Positions 6,760 to 14,944 of a DNA stretch of 16,387 bases are shown piece after piece. The stretch spans positions 1 to 16,387 of the forward strand of contig JABDPH010000006.1 in NCBI GenBank assembly GCA_013042925.1. The letters run 5' to 3'. The position numbers and the translations under genes are program-made. Numbering within the stretch: the stretch's first letter is position 1; every line of letters begins with the position of its first letter. The notes under the pieces are model-generated. The model saw nothing but the letters and a program-made list of their open reading frames with translations, did not search any database and had not been told where the DNA came from. The DNA is from Eudoraea sp. (GTDB taxonomy: Bacteria > Bacteroidota > Bacteroidia > Flavobacteriales > Flavobacteriaceae).

Positions 6760-7725
6760 TCAGGATACTTCCTGAGGTGTTTCTATGGTTGCCAGATAGC
6801 GTTCAGCGTCTAAGGCCGCCATACAACCTGTTCCTGCAGCAGTTACGGCTTGTCTGTATTCCTTATCCTGAACATCACCACTTGCAAAAACTCCCGGTTT
6901 ACTTGTTTTAGTGGATTTACCTGGTGTTATTAGATAACCCGTTTCATCCATCTCTAGCTGTCCCTTAAATATATCAGTATTTGGTTTATGCCCTATGGCA
7001 ACAAAGAATCCGGTAATAGGAATTTCTTCTTTTTCTCCGGTTTTATTGTTCACTATTCGTAAACCTTCTACAACCTGATCGCCTAACACCTCATCCACTT
7101 CTGAATTGTACCGAAGATCAATGTTGTCCAGACTGTTAACCCTATGTTGCATGGCTTTGGAGGCTCTCATATAATCCTTCCGAACCAACATGGTAACTTT
7201 GTTGCAAATATTAGCAAGATAAGACGCCTCTTCCGCTGCTGTATCACCACCACCTACTATTGCAACGTCCTGACCTTTATAAAAGAAACCATCACATACG
7301 GCGCATGCTGAAACACCTCCCCCGCGCAAACGTTGTTCACTTGGAATATTCAAATATTTTGCAGTTGCACCTGTTGATATAATCACTGTTTCCGCTTCAA
7401 TTACTTTGGAATCATCTATAGTTACTTTGTGAATGCCCCCAACTTCATTGCTGAAGTCCACTGCAGTAGCCATTCCTATGCGCACTTCTGTTCCAAAGCG
7501 TTCTGCCTGTTGCTGCAACTGTACCATCATTGTAGGTCCGTCTATTCCTTCAGGATAGCCCGGAAAATTATCGACCTCCGTTGTGGTGGTTAATTGCCCG
7601 CCGGGTTCCAACCCGGTATACATCACCGGTTTTAAATCTGCTCTGGCTGCATAAATTGCGGCGGTATAACCAGCAGGGCCTGAACCTAGTATGAGTGTTT
7701 TTACACGTTCATTTTTTTCTGACAT
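6760..7725 (-). CDS. trxB: Thioredoxin reductase (NADPH), low-molecular-weight type
   Basis: This 321-residue flavoprotein reduces thioredoxin with NADPH in the cytoplasm. The FAD-binding motif G-S-G-P-A-G is at 14-19, the redox-active disulfide C-A-V-C at 141-144, the NADP-binding G-G-G-D-T-A at 158-163, and the second FAD motif A-S-G-D-V at 281-285. Length and domain order match the bacterial family, and all key residues are present. The 2'-phosphate site reads V-R-K-D rather than H-R-R-D, a variant I expect to keep NADPH use because R and K remain. A TTG at 7731 in frame would add two residues, but the ATG at 7725 (MSEKNERVK) is preferred. The gene is separated from the DUF2892 gene upstream by 214 bases and is likely transcribed alone. 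Transcription ends at the shared terminator at 6710-6740. Confidence 0.96.
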   Translation of the reverse strand: MSEKNERVKTLILGSGPAGYTAAIYAARADLKPVMYTGLEPGGQLTTTTEVDNFPGYPEGIDGPTMMVQLQQQAERFGTEVRIGMATAVDFSNEVGGIHKVTIDDSKVIEAETVIISTGATAKYLNIPSEQRLRGGGVSACAVCDGFFYKGQDVAIVGGGDTAAEEASYLANICNKVTMLVRKDYMRASKAMQHRVNSLDNIDLRYNSEVDEVLGDQVVEGLRIVNNKTGEKEEIPITGFFVAIGHKPNTDIFKGQLEMDETGYLITPGKSTKTSKPGVFASGDVQDKEYRQAVTAAGTGCMAALDAERYLATIETPQEVS

Positions 7726-7939
7726 GATCAATTATATAACTGTAATTAGTATGCCATAAAAGTAGGATTTTCGGGATAAACCTTACTTTAAAAGTTATAA
7801 AAAGTTATTATAATTCCATAAATAAATCCAACCCTGCTTGTTGATGAGATTTAAATCAATTATTGATATCTCCCTAAGTAGTTAATCCTTTAGATACTAG
7901 TAGTTTATCAGTGCAAATAGAAAGTCGGAAAGATATTGG

Positions 7940-8125
7940 TCAATCCTTTATCCCGAATTTGGTTAAGATATCCTCCATTAAACACCATTTCGTAAATGAA
8001 GACTGCAGTAGGTTAACACCAACGAAGGCAGTAAACCAAAGCCAATTAATATTTACGTAAATGGCAAGCACCAGGCTTAGTAGAATAAAGATTCCGGCAA
8101 CAGCCCTGACAATCCTGTTTTTCAT
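7940..8125 (-). CDS. DUF2892 (YgaP-like) small membrane protein
   Basis: This 61-residue protein has two hydrophobic stretches (about 7-22 and 26-42) joined by a very short turn, preceded by the charged N-terminus MKNRIVRAVAG. The pattern matches DUF2892, the small membrane hairpin found at the C-terminus of the rhodanese YgaP and as a stand-alone protein. After the second helix it has T-K-W-C-L-M-E-D, with a single Cys48 where many members have a F-C-P motif. It is the last gene of the efflux operon, 12 bases after the PII-like gene. In flavobacteria such proteins occur near sulfur-handling genes and efflux systems; its job is not established. It could be an accessory membrane subunit of the RND pump or an independent thiol or metal related protein. 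Confidence 0.72.
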   Translation of the reverse strand: MKNRIVRAVAGIFILLSLVLAIYVNINWLWFTAFVGVNLLQSSFTKWCLMEDILTKFGIKD

Positions 8126-8137
8126 AATAATTATCTT

Positions 8138-8443
8138 TTAAATTGATCTTTCTATTGGAACTACAATCGCCTTAATGGGGTTGTTAGTTACCAAATTTTC
8201 ATTAAACACCTCTATTAAGCTAAATAGGACATCTATTTTTTCATCTGTGGTAAAGGAGAAAAACAAACTGGATTCTACTCCCCCTTTAACACCGGGAAAC
8301 CATTTCGAGGTCATTAACAGAGATGCTTGTTGTTTGTACCCATCTATTTCTGAACCGCTAAAATTTTCAATTTTAGCTTTCTTAAAAAGTTCCAGAATGG
8401 CCTCTTCGTATTGCTCAACAACGGTGACAATAAGTAGTTTCAT
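8138..8443 (-). CDS. PII-like (DUF3240-type) small protein of the RND operon
   Basis: This 101-residue protein has a predicted beta-alpha-beta-beta-alpha-beta order: strand 2-8 (KLLIVTV), helix 10-22, strand 25-34, a long loop at about 35-56 containing S-K-W-F-P-G, strand 58-64 (SSLFFSF), helix 67-82 and strand 90-97 (KAIVVPI). This is the ferredoxin-like PII fold with a T-loop-like insertion. The canonical PII uridylylation tyrosine and ATP-site motifs are not present, so it is not GlnB. Related small proteins (DUF3240 in proteobacteria) are encoded next to metal and drug RND pumps. The gene overlaps the permease gene by ATGA (8440-8443), which implies coupled production with the pump. I infer a trimeric cytoplasmic modulator or ligand sensor for the permease; the ligand is unknown. 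Confidence 0.68.
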   Translation of the reverse strand: MKLLIVTVVEQYEEAILELFKKAKIENFSGSEIDGYKQQASLLMTSKWFPGVKGGVESSLFFSFTTDEKIDVLFSLIEVFNENLVTNNPIKAIVVPIERSI

Positions 8444-11400
8444 ATTTTGTGATTTTTACGTTCTATTAAATAATATACCAGTGGCACCACCAACAGGGTC
8501 AATATTGTTGAAGCAATGGTCCCTCCCATAAGTGAAATTGCTAAGCCCTGGAAAATTGGATCAAAAAGAATAACAAAAGCACCAATGACAACCGTTCCTG
8601 CAGTTAATAAAATAGGTGTTGTTCTTACAGCCCCGGCTTCAATAACCGCTTGATTTAATGGAACCCCATCTCCAACACGCAGATTAATAAAATCGATAAG
8701 CAATACTGAATTCCTTACCATTATACCGGCCAATGCAATCATCCCAATAAAAGAAGTAGCTGTAAAGAAGGCATCTAGCAACCAATGACCTAAAACAATC
8801 CCTACCAGGGATAGCGGTATGGCCACCATCATCACAATAGGAGCTTTGAAATTCTGGAACCAACCCACGATTAAAATATAGATAATGACTATTACCCCAA
8901 GAAACGCAATTCCTAAATCCCGGAAAACTTCCAGTGTAATCTGCCACTCTCCGTCCCATTTTATGGTGTAATCATCTTCAAAATCGGGTTGTTTAATGTA
9001 AAGTTCTTCAAGTCCGTATCCTTTTGGAATATCAATTTCATTTAATTTATCTGTCATTCCAAGGATGGCATATACTGGGCTCTCCAGTTCACCTGCCATA
9101 TCGCCAGTCACATAGACTACTCTTTTTTGGTTCTTTCTATAAATACTTTTGGCGCTTATGCTTTTATCAATTTCTGTTAAATCTCCAATGGTATTCATTG
9201 TTCCCATACTGGATTTAACTTTGAGTTGAGAAATATCAGCTATAGTTGATTTCTCTTTTTCTTCCAAAGCGAGTACCAGACCTACCTGATTAGAGGCATC
9301 TTCGTCATATAAGTTAGTTATGGCTCTCTCTGAAAGTGCCATATTTAATGTTTGAGTGATCTGCTGAGGTGCCACCCCGTAAAGCATCGCCTTTTGCTTG
9401 TCTATGATAAATTCATATTCCGTTTGGTCCGCTTCTACCATCCAATCCACATCCACAACATCCTGCGTATTAATTAAAAGGTTTTGTACCTGGTTCGCAA
9501 TGTCAATCTGCTTATTATAATCCGGACCGTAGACTTCTCCAACAATAGTTGATAGTACAGGTGGTCCTGGAGGAACTTCAACCACCTTGACATTTGCATT
9601 ATACTTCTTGCCAATTTTTTGGATTTCAGGGCGCAGAAGACTGGCTATATCATGGCTTTGCTCACTTCTGTCGTGTTTATCTACTAAATTCACCTGAATA
9701 TCGGCCATATTGCTTCCACCTCGCAGATCATAATGACGTACTAAGCCATTAAAAGTAATAGGAGCAGATGTACCCACGTAACTTTGATAATTAACTACTT
9801 CCGGACGTGTTGCCAGATACTGAGAAATTTCTTTAGCAACAACAGCAGTGCGTTCTAGCGTGGTGCCTTCAGGCATGTCTATGACAACCTGAAATTCATT
9901 TTTATTATCAAAAGGCAACATTTTAACAGCAACTGACTTTGTAAAGAACATACCCACCGAAGCAAGCAGCAGGAAGAAAGTTATTCCCAAAAATATCCAG
10001 CGTTTCTTCTTATTTTCCAGTAAGGGTTTTTCAAATTTTTCATAGATCTTGTATATCAAAGTCTCGTTGAGTTGTTTCTCTTCTTTTTTCTTCCCTTGTT
10101 TTTCTTTTTCACGTAGAAATATAAAACCAAGATATGGAGTGATTGTCAGCGCAACAAACAGAGACAATATCATTGCAATAGATGCTCCAATTGGCATTGG
10201 AGACATATATGGGCCCATTAATCCGGATACAAAAGCCATTGGTAAAACAGAGGCAATTACCGTAAATGTGGCTAAAATTGTTGGGTTACCAACTTCATTT
10301 ATTGCATAGAGCGCGGCCTGTTTGAACGGCAAGCGTTTCATTTTAAAATGACGGTGCATGTTCTCCGCAATAATTATCGAATCATCTACAACAATACCTG
10401 TAACAAATACCAGCGCAAAAAGTGTAATCCTGTTAAGCGTGTAATCCAGCATATAGTAGCTCAGAAGTGTAAGAGCGAAAGTAATTGGAACGGATAAGAA
10501 GACAACTAAACCTCCTCGCCAGCCCATTGCCAGCATAACTACAAATGTTACCGCTATAATGGCCCCAATAAGGTGCATAAGCAGTTCTGATACTTTTTGA
10601 GAAGCGGTTTCTCCATAATTACGTGTAACTTCTACATGAACATCTGTCGGGATTAAATTTTGTTTTAAATGATCTACCTTTTTTAAGATGATATCCGAAA
10701 TCTTCATGGCATCAGCTCCTTTTCGTTTAGCAACAGAAATGGTAACCGCAGGGTATTCAGAATTATAGGACTGTACATTTTGGCTCGCCTGACCAAAACC
10801 AAGTGAAACATAGTTTTTTGGTAATTCTGCTCCGTCATATATCTTAGCAATTTGCTTAAGGTATATTGGTTGATTCTGCTGAATTCCTACAACAAGGTTT
10901 TCAACATCCTCGGTAGTTTCCAGAAACCTTCCTGTGGTTACTGTAAACTCAGTGTCGTACTTATCAAAAGATCCCCCGCTAAGTTGGCTGTTATTGGCTT
11001 TTATCATTTGGGCAACGGCAAGGAAGTCCAGGTCGCTTTCTGCCATCTTATCTTTGTCCAGCACTACTCTTAATTGCCTGTTTCTACCGCCAATTTTCTT
11101 AATCGCCGAGACATCATTAATCTTTTCAATTTCGTCAGAAAGTTCCTGTGCAATCTGTTTTAATTGGTAATCATCATAGTTTTCGCTCCACAGGGTTAGT
11201 CCAAGCATTGGCACATCGTCAATAGCCCTGGTTTTTACCAACGGAAAAGTCACACCCTGTGGCATGATATCCATATGTTTGTTAATCTCGTTGTAGAGTT
11301 TAACGAAAGACCTCTCAATATCCTCACCTACATAAAATTGTACAATAACCATGGCTTGTTCCTTCATAGAAGTAGAATAAACATATTCTACCCCTTTGAT

Positions 11401-11634
11401 ATTGGAGATAAGTTTTTCCAATGGTTTTACTACCCTTGATTCAACTTCGGTTGGACTGGCCCCCGGATACCCCACAAAAATATCGGCAATGGGAACATCA
11501 ATCTGTGGTTCTTCCTCCCTTGGAATCAAAAAGGAGCTATATACCCCAATGATCATAAAAACTATCATTAGGAGTACTGTCAGTTTAGATCCTATAAACA
11601 ACTTTGCAATTTTCCCTGCTAATCCTTCTTTCAT
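8440..11634 (-). CDS. RND efflux transporter permease (AcrB/AcrF family)
   Basis: At 1064 residues it has the full RND length and layout. TM1 lies at about 14-36, then come the first periplasmic porter region (37-345), TM2-6 (about 350-505), TM7 (547-566), the second porter region (567-900) and TM8-12 (about 905-1055). The proton relay aspartates are visible as Asp417-Asp418 in G-I-V-V-D-D-S (TM4). In TM10 the position of AcrB Lys940 is Arg974 in M-V-R-N-S-V-L-L-I-D-F. The D-D pair fits HAE-type (hydrophobe/amphiphile) rather than CusA-type metal pumps, although substrate prediction from sequence is weak. The pump exports substrates by proton antiport together with the adaptor and TolC protein encoded upstream. 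There are 61 bases between the adaptor stop and this start, while the PII-like gene overlaps its end. No frameshift is seen. Confidence 0.94.
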   Translation of the reverse strand: MKEGLAGKIAKLFIGSKLTVLLMIVFMIIGVYSSFLIPREEEPQIDVPIADIFVGYPGASPTEVESRVVKPLEKLISNIKGVEYVYSTSMKEQAMVIVQFYVGEDIERSFVKLYNEINKHMDIMPQGVTFPLVKTRAIDDVPMLGLTLWSENYDDYQLKQIAQELSDEIEKINDVSAIKKIGGRNRQLRVVLDKDKMAESDLDFLAVAQMIKANNSQLSGGSFDKYDTEFTVTTGRFLETTEDVENLVVGIQQNQPIYLKQIAKIYDGAELPKNYVSLGFGQASQNVQSYNSEYPAVTISVAKRKGADAMKISDIILKKVDHLKQNLIPTDVHVEVTRNYGETASQKVSELLMHLIGAIIAVTFVVMLAMGWRGGLVVFLSVPITFALTLLSYYMLDYTLNRITLFALVFVTGIVVDDSIIIAENMHRHFKMKRLPFKQAALYAINEVGNPTILATFTVIASVLPMAFVSGLMGPYMSPMPIGASIAMILSLFVALTITPYLGFIFLREKEKQGKKKEEKQLNETLIYKIYEKFEKPLLENKKKRWIFLGITFFLLLASVGMFFTKSVAVKMLPFDNKNEFQVVIDMPEGTTLERTAVVAKEISQYLATRPEVVNYQSYVGTSAPITFNGLVRHYDLRGGSNMADIQVNLVDKHDRSEQSHDIASLLRPEIQKIGKKYNANVKVVEVPPGPPVLSTIVGEVYGPDYNKQIDIANQVQNLLINTQDVVDVDWMVEADQTEYEFIIDKQKAMLYGVAPQQITQTLNMALSERAITNLYDEDASNQVGLVLALEEKEKSTIADISQLKVKSSMGTMNTIGDLTEIDKSISAKSIYRKNQKRVVYVTGDMAGELESPVYAILGMTDKLNEIDIPKGYGLEELYIKQPDFEDDYTIKWDGEWQITLEVFRDLGIAFLGVIVIIYILIVGWFQNFKAPIVMMVAIPLSLVGIVLGHWLLDAFFTATSFIGMIALAGIMVRNSVLLIDFINLRVGDGVPLNQAVIEAGAVRTTPILLTAGTVVIGAFVILFDPIFQGLAISLMGGTIASTILTLLVVPLVYYLIERKNHKI

Positions 11635-11695
11635 ATTATTAGTATTGCTTTATAAACTTCTTTTCCAGGTAGTGGTAAATAATCCTGCCCCGAAT

Positions 11696-12787
11696 CTATT
11701 GTATAGCTATTTTAGCCCCGTTATATAATTTTCCATTAGATGAAACAATGAAACTTTCATCGGCTGACAGACCTGATAACACCTCAACCCTGTCACCATA
11801 TGACCGTCCTAAACGCAACCATCTCAGAAGTGCTGTATTGCTCTCACTTACTGTATACACCCCTGATAATTGCCCCTTATGAACAACGGCCTCAATTGGT
11901 ATTAATGCCGCTCTTGATTGATTTTCTGCTGTTACAGGAAATTTAATTGTGGCATACATGCCTGACAAGACAGGAGCACTTGTTTCCGATAAGGATACTT
12001 TTACATGGTACTGCCCGCCTGTATTTTTAGATGAGCTGCTTACTTCAACAACTTCTCCCTGAATATTCTCATTTAAGGAATTTAAGTTCACTTGCACTTC
12101 CATACCCTGTTTGATTTTTGTTATTTCAGATTCCGGCACTAAAGTCAACACCTGATATTTCCCAGGAGCTTCTATTTCAAGAAGAGGTATTCCGGGATTT
12201 GCCATATCGCCGGGATTTATGAACTTATTGGTTACTACACCACTGAATGGCGCACGAATATCTGCATAAGAAAACTGCGCATTTACTTCATTCTTCATTT
12301 GCCTGGCGGCTTCCAATCTTGCCTCTGCCATGCTGAAATTTGCGGTAATATCATCGAGTTCTTTTTGGGTTGCGCTTTTTTCCTCAAACAATACCGTAAA
12401 TCTTTTCAGATCTTTCTCCGCATTATTATAAGCAGCAGTAGCTTCGGCTATTCCGGCGTTTACCTGAGCCAGCTTTGCAGACAGATCCATATTGTTGATG
12501 CTCAATAACAGTTGTCCTCTTCTTACCCTATCCCCTATCCTGACATATATCTTGTCTACATGTCCCATCATTCTTGTACTTAGGTTGGCGCTTTTAACGG
12601 CTTCTATCTTCCCACTTGTAGAAATCATAGCAGGGCCCTCAATTTCACCAACCATTTTTACTGTTACGGGAATAACGGAGTCATTTACTTCTTGCTCTTT
12701 TTGCTCTTTATTTCCACAACTCCAGACAAGTAGTATCAGAAGTAAAACATATAACTTTTGCATATTTCGATTTTTATTAATTATCAT
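11696..12787 (-). CDS. RND efflux periplasmic adaptor lipoprotein (HlyD/AcrA family)
   Basis: This 363-residue membrane fusion protein begins with a lipoprotein signal ending L-V-W-S-C (Cys24), so it is lipid-anchored like AcrA. The two half-motifs of the barrel-sandwich domain are at about 66-100 (G-H-V-D-K-I-Y-V-R-I-G-D-R-V) and 176-206 (I-R-A-P-F-S-G-V-V). They flank a helical hairpin at about 100-170 rich in A, E and K that would contact TolC. A beta-barrel (207-285) and a membrane-proximal domain (285-363) follow. It bridges the permease and the TolC channel. The ATG at 12787 lies 4 bases after the TolC stop. A second in-frame ATG at 12763 (MQKLYVLL) would also give a proper lipoprotein signal, so the start is uncertain by 8 residues. 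The gene is second in the operon. Confidence 0.93.
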   Translation of the reverse strand: MIINKNRNMQKLYVLLLILLVWSCGNKEQKEQEVNDSVIPVTVKMVGEIEGPAMISTSGKIEAVKSANLSTRMMGHVDKIYVRIGDRVRRGQLLLSINNMDLSAKLAQVNAGIAEATAAYNNAEKDLKRFTVLFEEKSATQKELDDITANFSMAEARLEAARQMKNEVNAQFSYADIRAPFSGVVTNKFINPGDMANPGIPLLEIEAPGKYQVLTLVPESEITKIKQGMEVQVNLNSLNENIQGEVVEVSSSSKNTGGQYHVKVSLSETSAPVLSGMYATIKFPVTAENQSRAALIPIEAVVHKGQLSGVYTVSESNTALLRWLRLGRSYGDRVEVLSGLSADESFIVSSNGKLYNGAKIAIQ

Positions 12788-12791
12788 TTAA

Positions 12792-14093
12792 TTATTCTTT
12801 TGTTAAAAATTCCATGTAGGCTACAGCAGAATTGTGCTGAAAAATGGTGAAATAATATTCCAATTGTTTTTGGGCATATTGCGTTTCTGCCAGGAGCAGA
12901 TCCGTTGTTTTTTCCAGACCCTGCGCAAAACGATTACTGCGTATTCTTAATGCTTCTTTTGATTGGTTTAAAGCGAGGGTCGTGAGCTCCAGGTTATTCT
13001 TTGTATCCTGAAGCATGCGCCTCGCCTTATTGAGCTCTACCTGACTTTCCGATTTGTATTGCTCTAGTTCCAATTTTGCTTTTTCGAACTCGGCTTTACT
13101 TTTATGTGCTTTCCCAAAACGTTTTGTACCATTTAATATATCCCACCTCAATTCGGCACCGAAGAAATAGCTGTTAGCACCTCCCTGAAACACCTGGTCA
13201 TCATGTAATTCGTATGACCCAAAAGCATTGAGCTTAGGTAAAAAACTCATTTTATCTGATCTGTAGTTTTGATAATAAGCCTCCTTAGCTGATTCCATAG
13301 CCAAAATATCTTTTCTGTTCTCTGATACATTTCTTAAAGAAAATTGATTGGGAAAAATCTCAAGAGAATCTACCGGGGTTAATAGCTGGTAGGTAGAATC
13401 ATTCATCATAACCGAAAGGTAATTTGAGGTATTGTGAATGTTGCTTTTAGCATATTGCAGTTGATTATCAATTTCGGTTAATCGAACTTCTACAGCTAGT
13501 ACATCAGATTTTTGAAGATACCCTTGCCTGAAGCTGTTCTCTGCCAGCCTCTTGTTTTCTATTGATGTCTCCTTTGTTTTTTCAAGGACTTCTACTGTTT
13601 TGTAAGCCAACTGTAATTGCATATATGCTTTTTCTACTTCCAGCCTGAGATAATCCCTGGTACGCCCGGATTGATATTCCGAAGCTGTTAGCTTAGCTTT
13701 TGCTGCTTTACGTTGGTAAAACCCATCAAAATTCAACAAGGGTTGCTGTATCTCAAACCTTGTTGCATAATCTTGAATTTGATCCGGATTATTCAGGAGA
13801 TCAGGATTGAAGTCGGCTTGCGTTACAATTTGCTGATTTAGTTTAATACCAAATGCCATCAAAGGATTATTCGTAGCAACTCCTGTATGTGAAAGGCTAA
13901 TATTAGGTAATAAGACAGCATTGGTTTGTCTGTAATCACCTTCAGCAGCTATAATATCCTTTTCAGTGATCTTTAAGGTTGTATTGTGCTCCATCACCCT
14001 GTTCATGACCTCTCCCTTGGTAATAAGTACGCTGTTTTGAGCATTTATATAAAATGCGCTGAGCATGACCAGTATTTTTAATGTATTCTTCAT
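12792..14093 (-). CDS. TolC family outer-membrane efflux protein
   Basis: This 433-residue protein has a signal peptide ending I-N-A, cut before Q-N. Two outer-membrane efflux repeats follow, with long helices rich in A, E, K and Q. The first contains the Q-P-L-L-N-F-D-G-F motif and the second D-I-L-N-G-T-K-R-F-G-K with K-S-K-A-E-F. These are typical TolC strand-to-helix passages, and the trimer would form the exit duct for the RND pump. An in-frame TTG at 14096 would add one residue, but the ATG at 14093 is preferred. It is the first gene of the operon. Its promoter and two operator-like dyads are immediately upstream, so control of this gene controls the whole pump. Its stop is 4 bases before the adaptor start, which suggests translational coupling. 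Confidence 0.92.
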   Translation of the reverse strand: MKNTLKILVMLSAFYINAQNSVLITKGEVMNRVMEHNTTLKITEKDIIAAEGDYRQTNAVLLPNISLSHTGVATNNPLMAFGIKLNQQIVTQADFNPDLLNNPDQIQDYATRFEIQQPLLNFDGFYQRKAAKAKLTASEYQSGRTRDYLRLEVEKAYMQLQLAYKTVEVLEKTKETSIENKRLAENSFRQGYLQKSDVLAVEVRLTEIDNQLQYAKSNIHNTSNYLSVMMNDSTYQLLTPVDSLEIFPNQFSLRNVSENRKDILAMESAKEAYYQNYRSDKMSFLPKLNAFGSYELHDDQVFQGGANSYFFGAELRWDILNGTKRFGKAHKSKAEFEKAKLELEQYKSESQVELNKARRMLQDTKNNLELTTLALNQSKEALRIRSNRFAQGLEKTTDLLLAETQYAQKQLEYYFTIFQHNSAVAYMEFLTKE

Positions 14094-14111
14094 CAACTAA
14101 TTAATTTGATA

Positions 14112-14119
14112 CAAAATTA
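14112..14119 (-). promoter_or_regulatory. -7 box of the efflux operon promoter
   Basis: On the minus strand the sequence TAATTTTG is an exact match to TAnnTTTG and lies 18 bases before the TolC start codon. No TTTG or good TTG is found 17-23 bases upstream; the nearest TTG is 27 bases away. A promoter with a good -7 box and no -33 box usually needs an activator, which fits the dyads upstream. Confidence 0.6.
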
Positions 14120-14141
14120 GACCTAGAAGAATGTGCGGACA

Positions 14142-14178
14142 GTAACCAATGTTACCGATATCGGGTAACAAATGTTAC
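14142..14178. promoter_or_regulatory. Two tandem GTAAC-N4-GTTAC operator-like dyads upstream of the efflux operon
   Basis: GTAACCAATGTTAC (14142-14155) and GTAACAAATGTTAC (14165-14178) are perfect 5-4-5 inverted repeats that differ from each other at one spacer base. Their centres are 23 bases apart. Between them lies CGATATCG, itself a palindrome, so the whole block is nearly symmetrical. The proximal dyad covers the position where a -33 box should be and is centred about 41 bases before the likely transcription start. The 5-4-5 geometry is that of Crp/Fnr-family sites, but a TetR-type repressor cannot be excluded. No regulator gene is adjacent. Confidence 0.65.
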
Positions 14179-14258
14179 AGAATATTTGAACTGAATTTTC
14201 TAAATAGAAAGGAGAAGTATAGGTATAGTCGCCTATTTAAGCGTTGTCAAAGGAAATT

Positions 14259-14912
14259 TTAAAGTTTGGTTCCGTAGGATAGGTCGCCGGCATCGCCCAA
14301 CCCCGGAATTATATATCCTTTGCCGGTTAATTCATCGTCAATGGCAGCGATCCATAAATGCGTATTTTCAGGGAAAACACTTTTTACATATGCAATCCCG
14401 GCTTTAGATCCAATAACAGAAATGATGTGTATCTGTTTGGGTTGGCCATGACTTTTTAAGGCGTTTAATACATTTTCTAAAGTTTTTCCGGTAGCCAGCA
14501 TAGGGTCTGTTAGTATCAGGGTTTTACCGCCTAAAGCCGGAGCAGCAAAATATTTGACAATGACATCAAATTCGTCACCCCCATTAGGGTGATGCCTATA
14601 AGCTGAAATAAATGCGTTTTCCGCTTTATCAAAGTAATTTAATAACCCGCGATGTAAAGGTAAACCGGCCCTTAATACAGAACACAATACAAGGTTATTT
14701 ACTGGTAATGACATCGCCTTATGACCAAAGGGGGTCTGCACTGTATTAACTTTATAATTCAGGGTTTTGCTTAATTCATAGCTCAAGATTTCCCCAATTC
14801 GTTCAATATTTCTGCGGAAACGCATGGAATCCTTTTGGATATTTACATCTCTCAGTTCTGCGACGAATTGATCTAGTAAGGAATTTTCAGCTCCAAAATT
14901 ATGAATTATCAT
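14259..14912 (-). CDS. upp: Uracil phosphoribosyltransferase
   Basis: This 217-residue cytoplasmic salvage enzyme joins uracil with PRPP to give UMP and pyrophosphate. The PRPP-binding loop is visible as L-T-D-P-M-L-A-T-G-K-T (134-144), with D-P-M-L-A-T-G at 136-142. The uracil-binding C-terminal region reads G-Y-I-I-P-G-L-G-D-A-G-D (199-210). A conserved S-V-L-R-A-G-L segment is at 78-84. An open frame extends upstream to a possible start at 14981 that would overlap the neighbouring gene, but homologues begin M-I-I-H-N-F-G, so the ATG at 14912 is chosen. The gene is 32 bases downstream of the unrecognised outer-membrane protein gene, so they may share a transcript without sharing a function. 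No pyrimidine transporter gene is in the window. Confidence 0.95.
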   Translation of the reverse strand: MIIHNFGAENSLLDQFVAELRDVNIQKDSMRFRRNIERIGEILSYELSKTLNYKVNTVQTPFGHKAMSLPVNNLVLCSVLRAGLPLHRGLLNYFDKAENAFISAYRHHPNGGDEFDVIVKYFAAPALGGKTLILTDPMLATGKTLENVLNALKSHGQPKQIHIISVIGSKAGIAYVKSVFPENTHLWIAAIDDELTGKGYIIPGLGDAGDLSYGTKL

Positions 14913-14944
14913 AAACCTTATGATTTGTTTTAAAGATACATTAA

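Noticed and set aside
7855..7867. Palindrome ATCAATTATTGAT between trxB and the DUF2892 gene
   Set aside because: It is about 130 bases from the trxB start, not near a recognisable promoter, and such AT palindromes are common by chance here.
14201..14258. Possible terminator after upp (ATAGG/CCTAT arms)
   Set aside because: A five-pair stem without a following T run on the minus strand is not enough to support a terminator.
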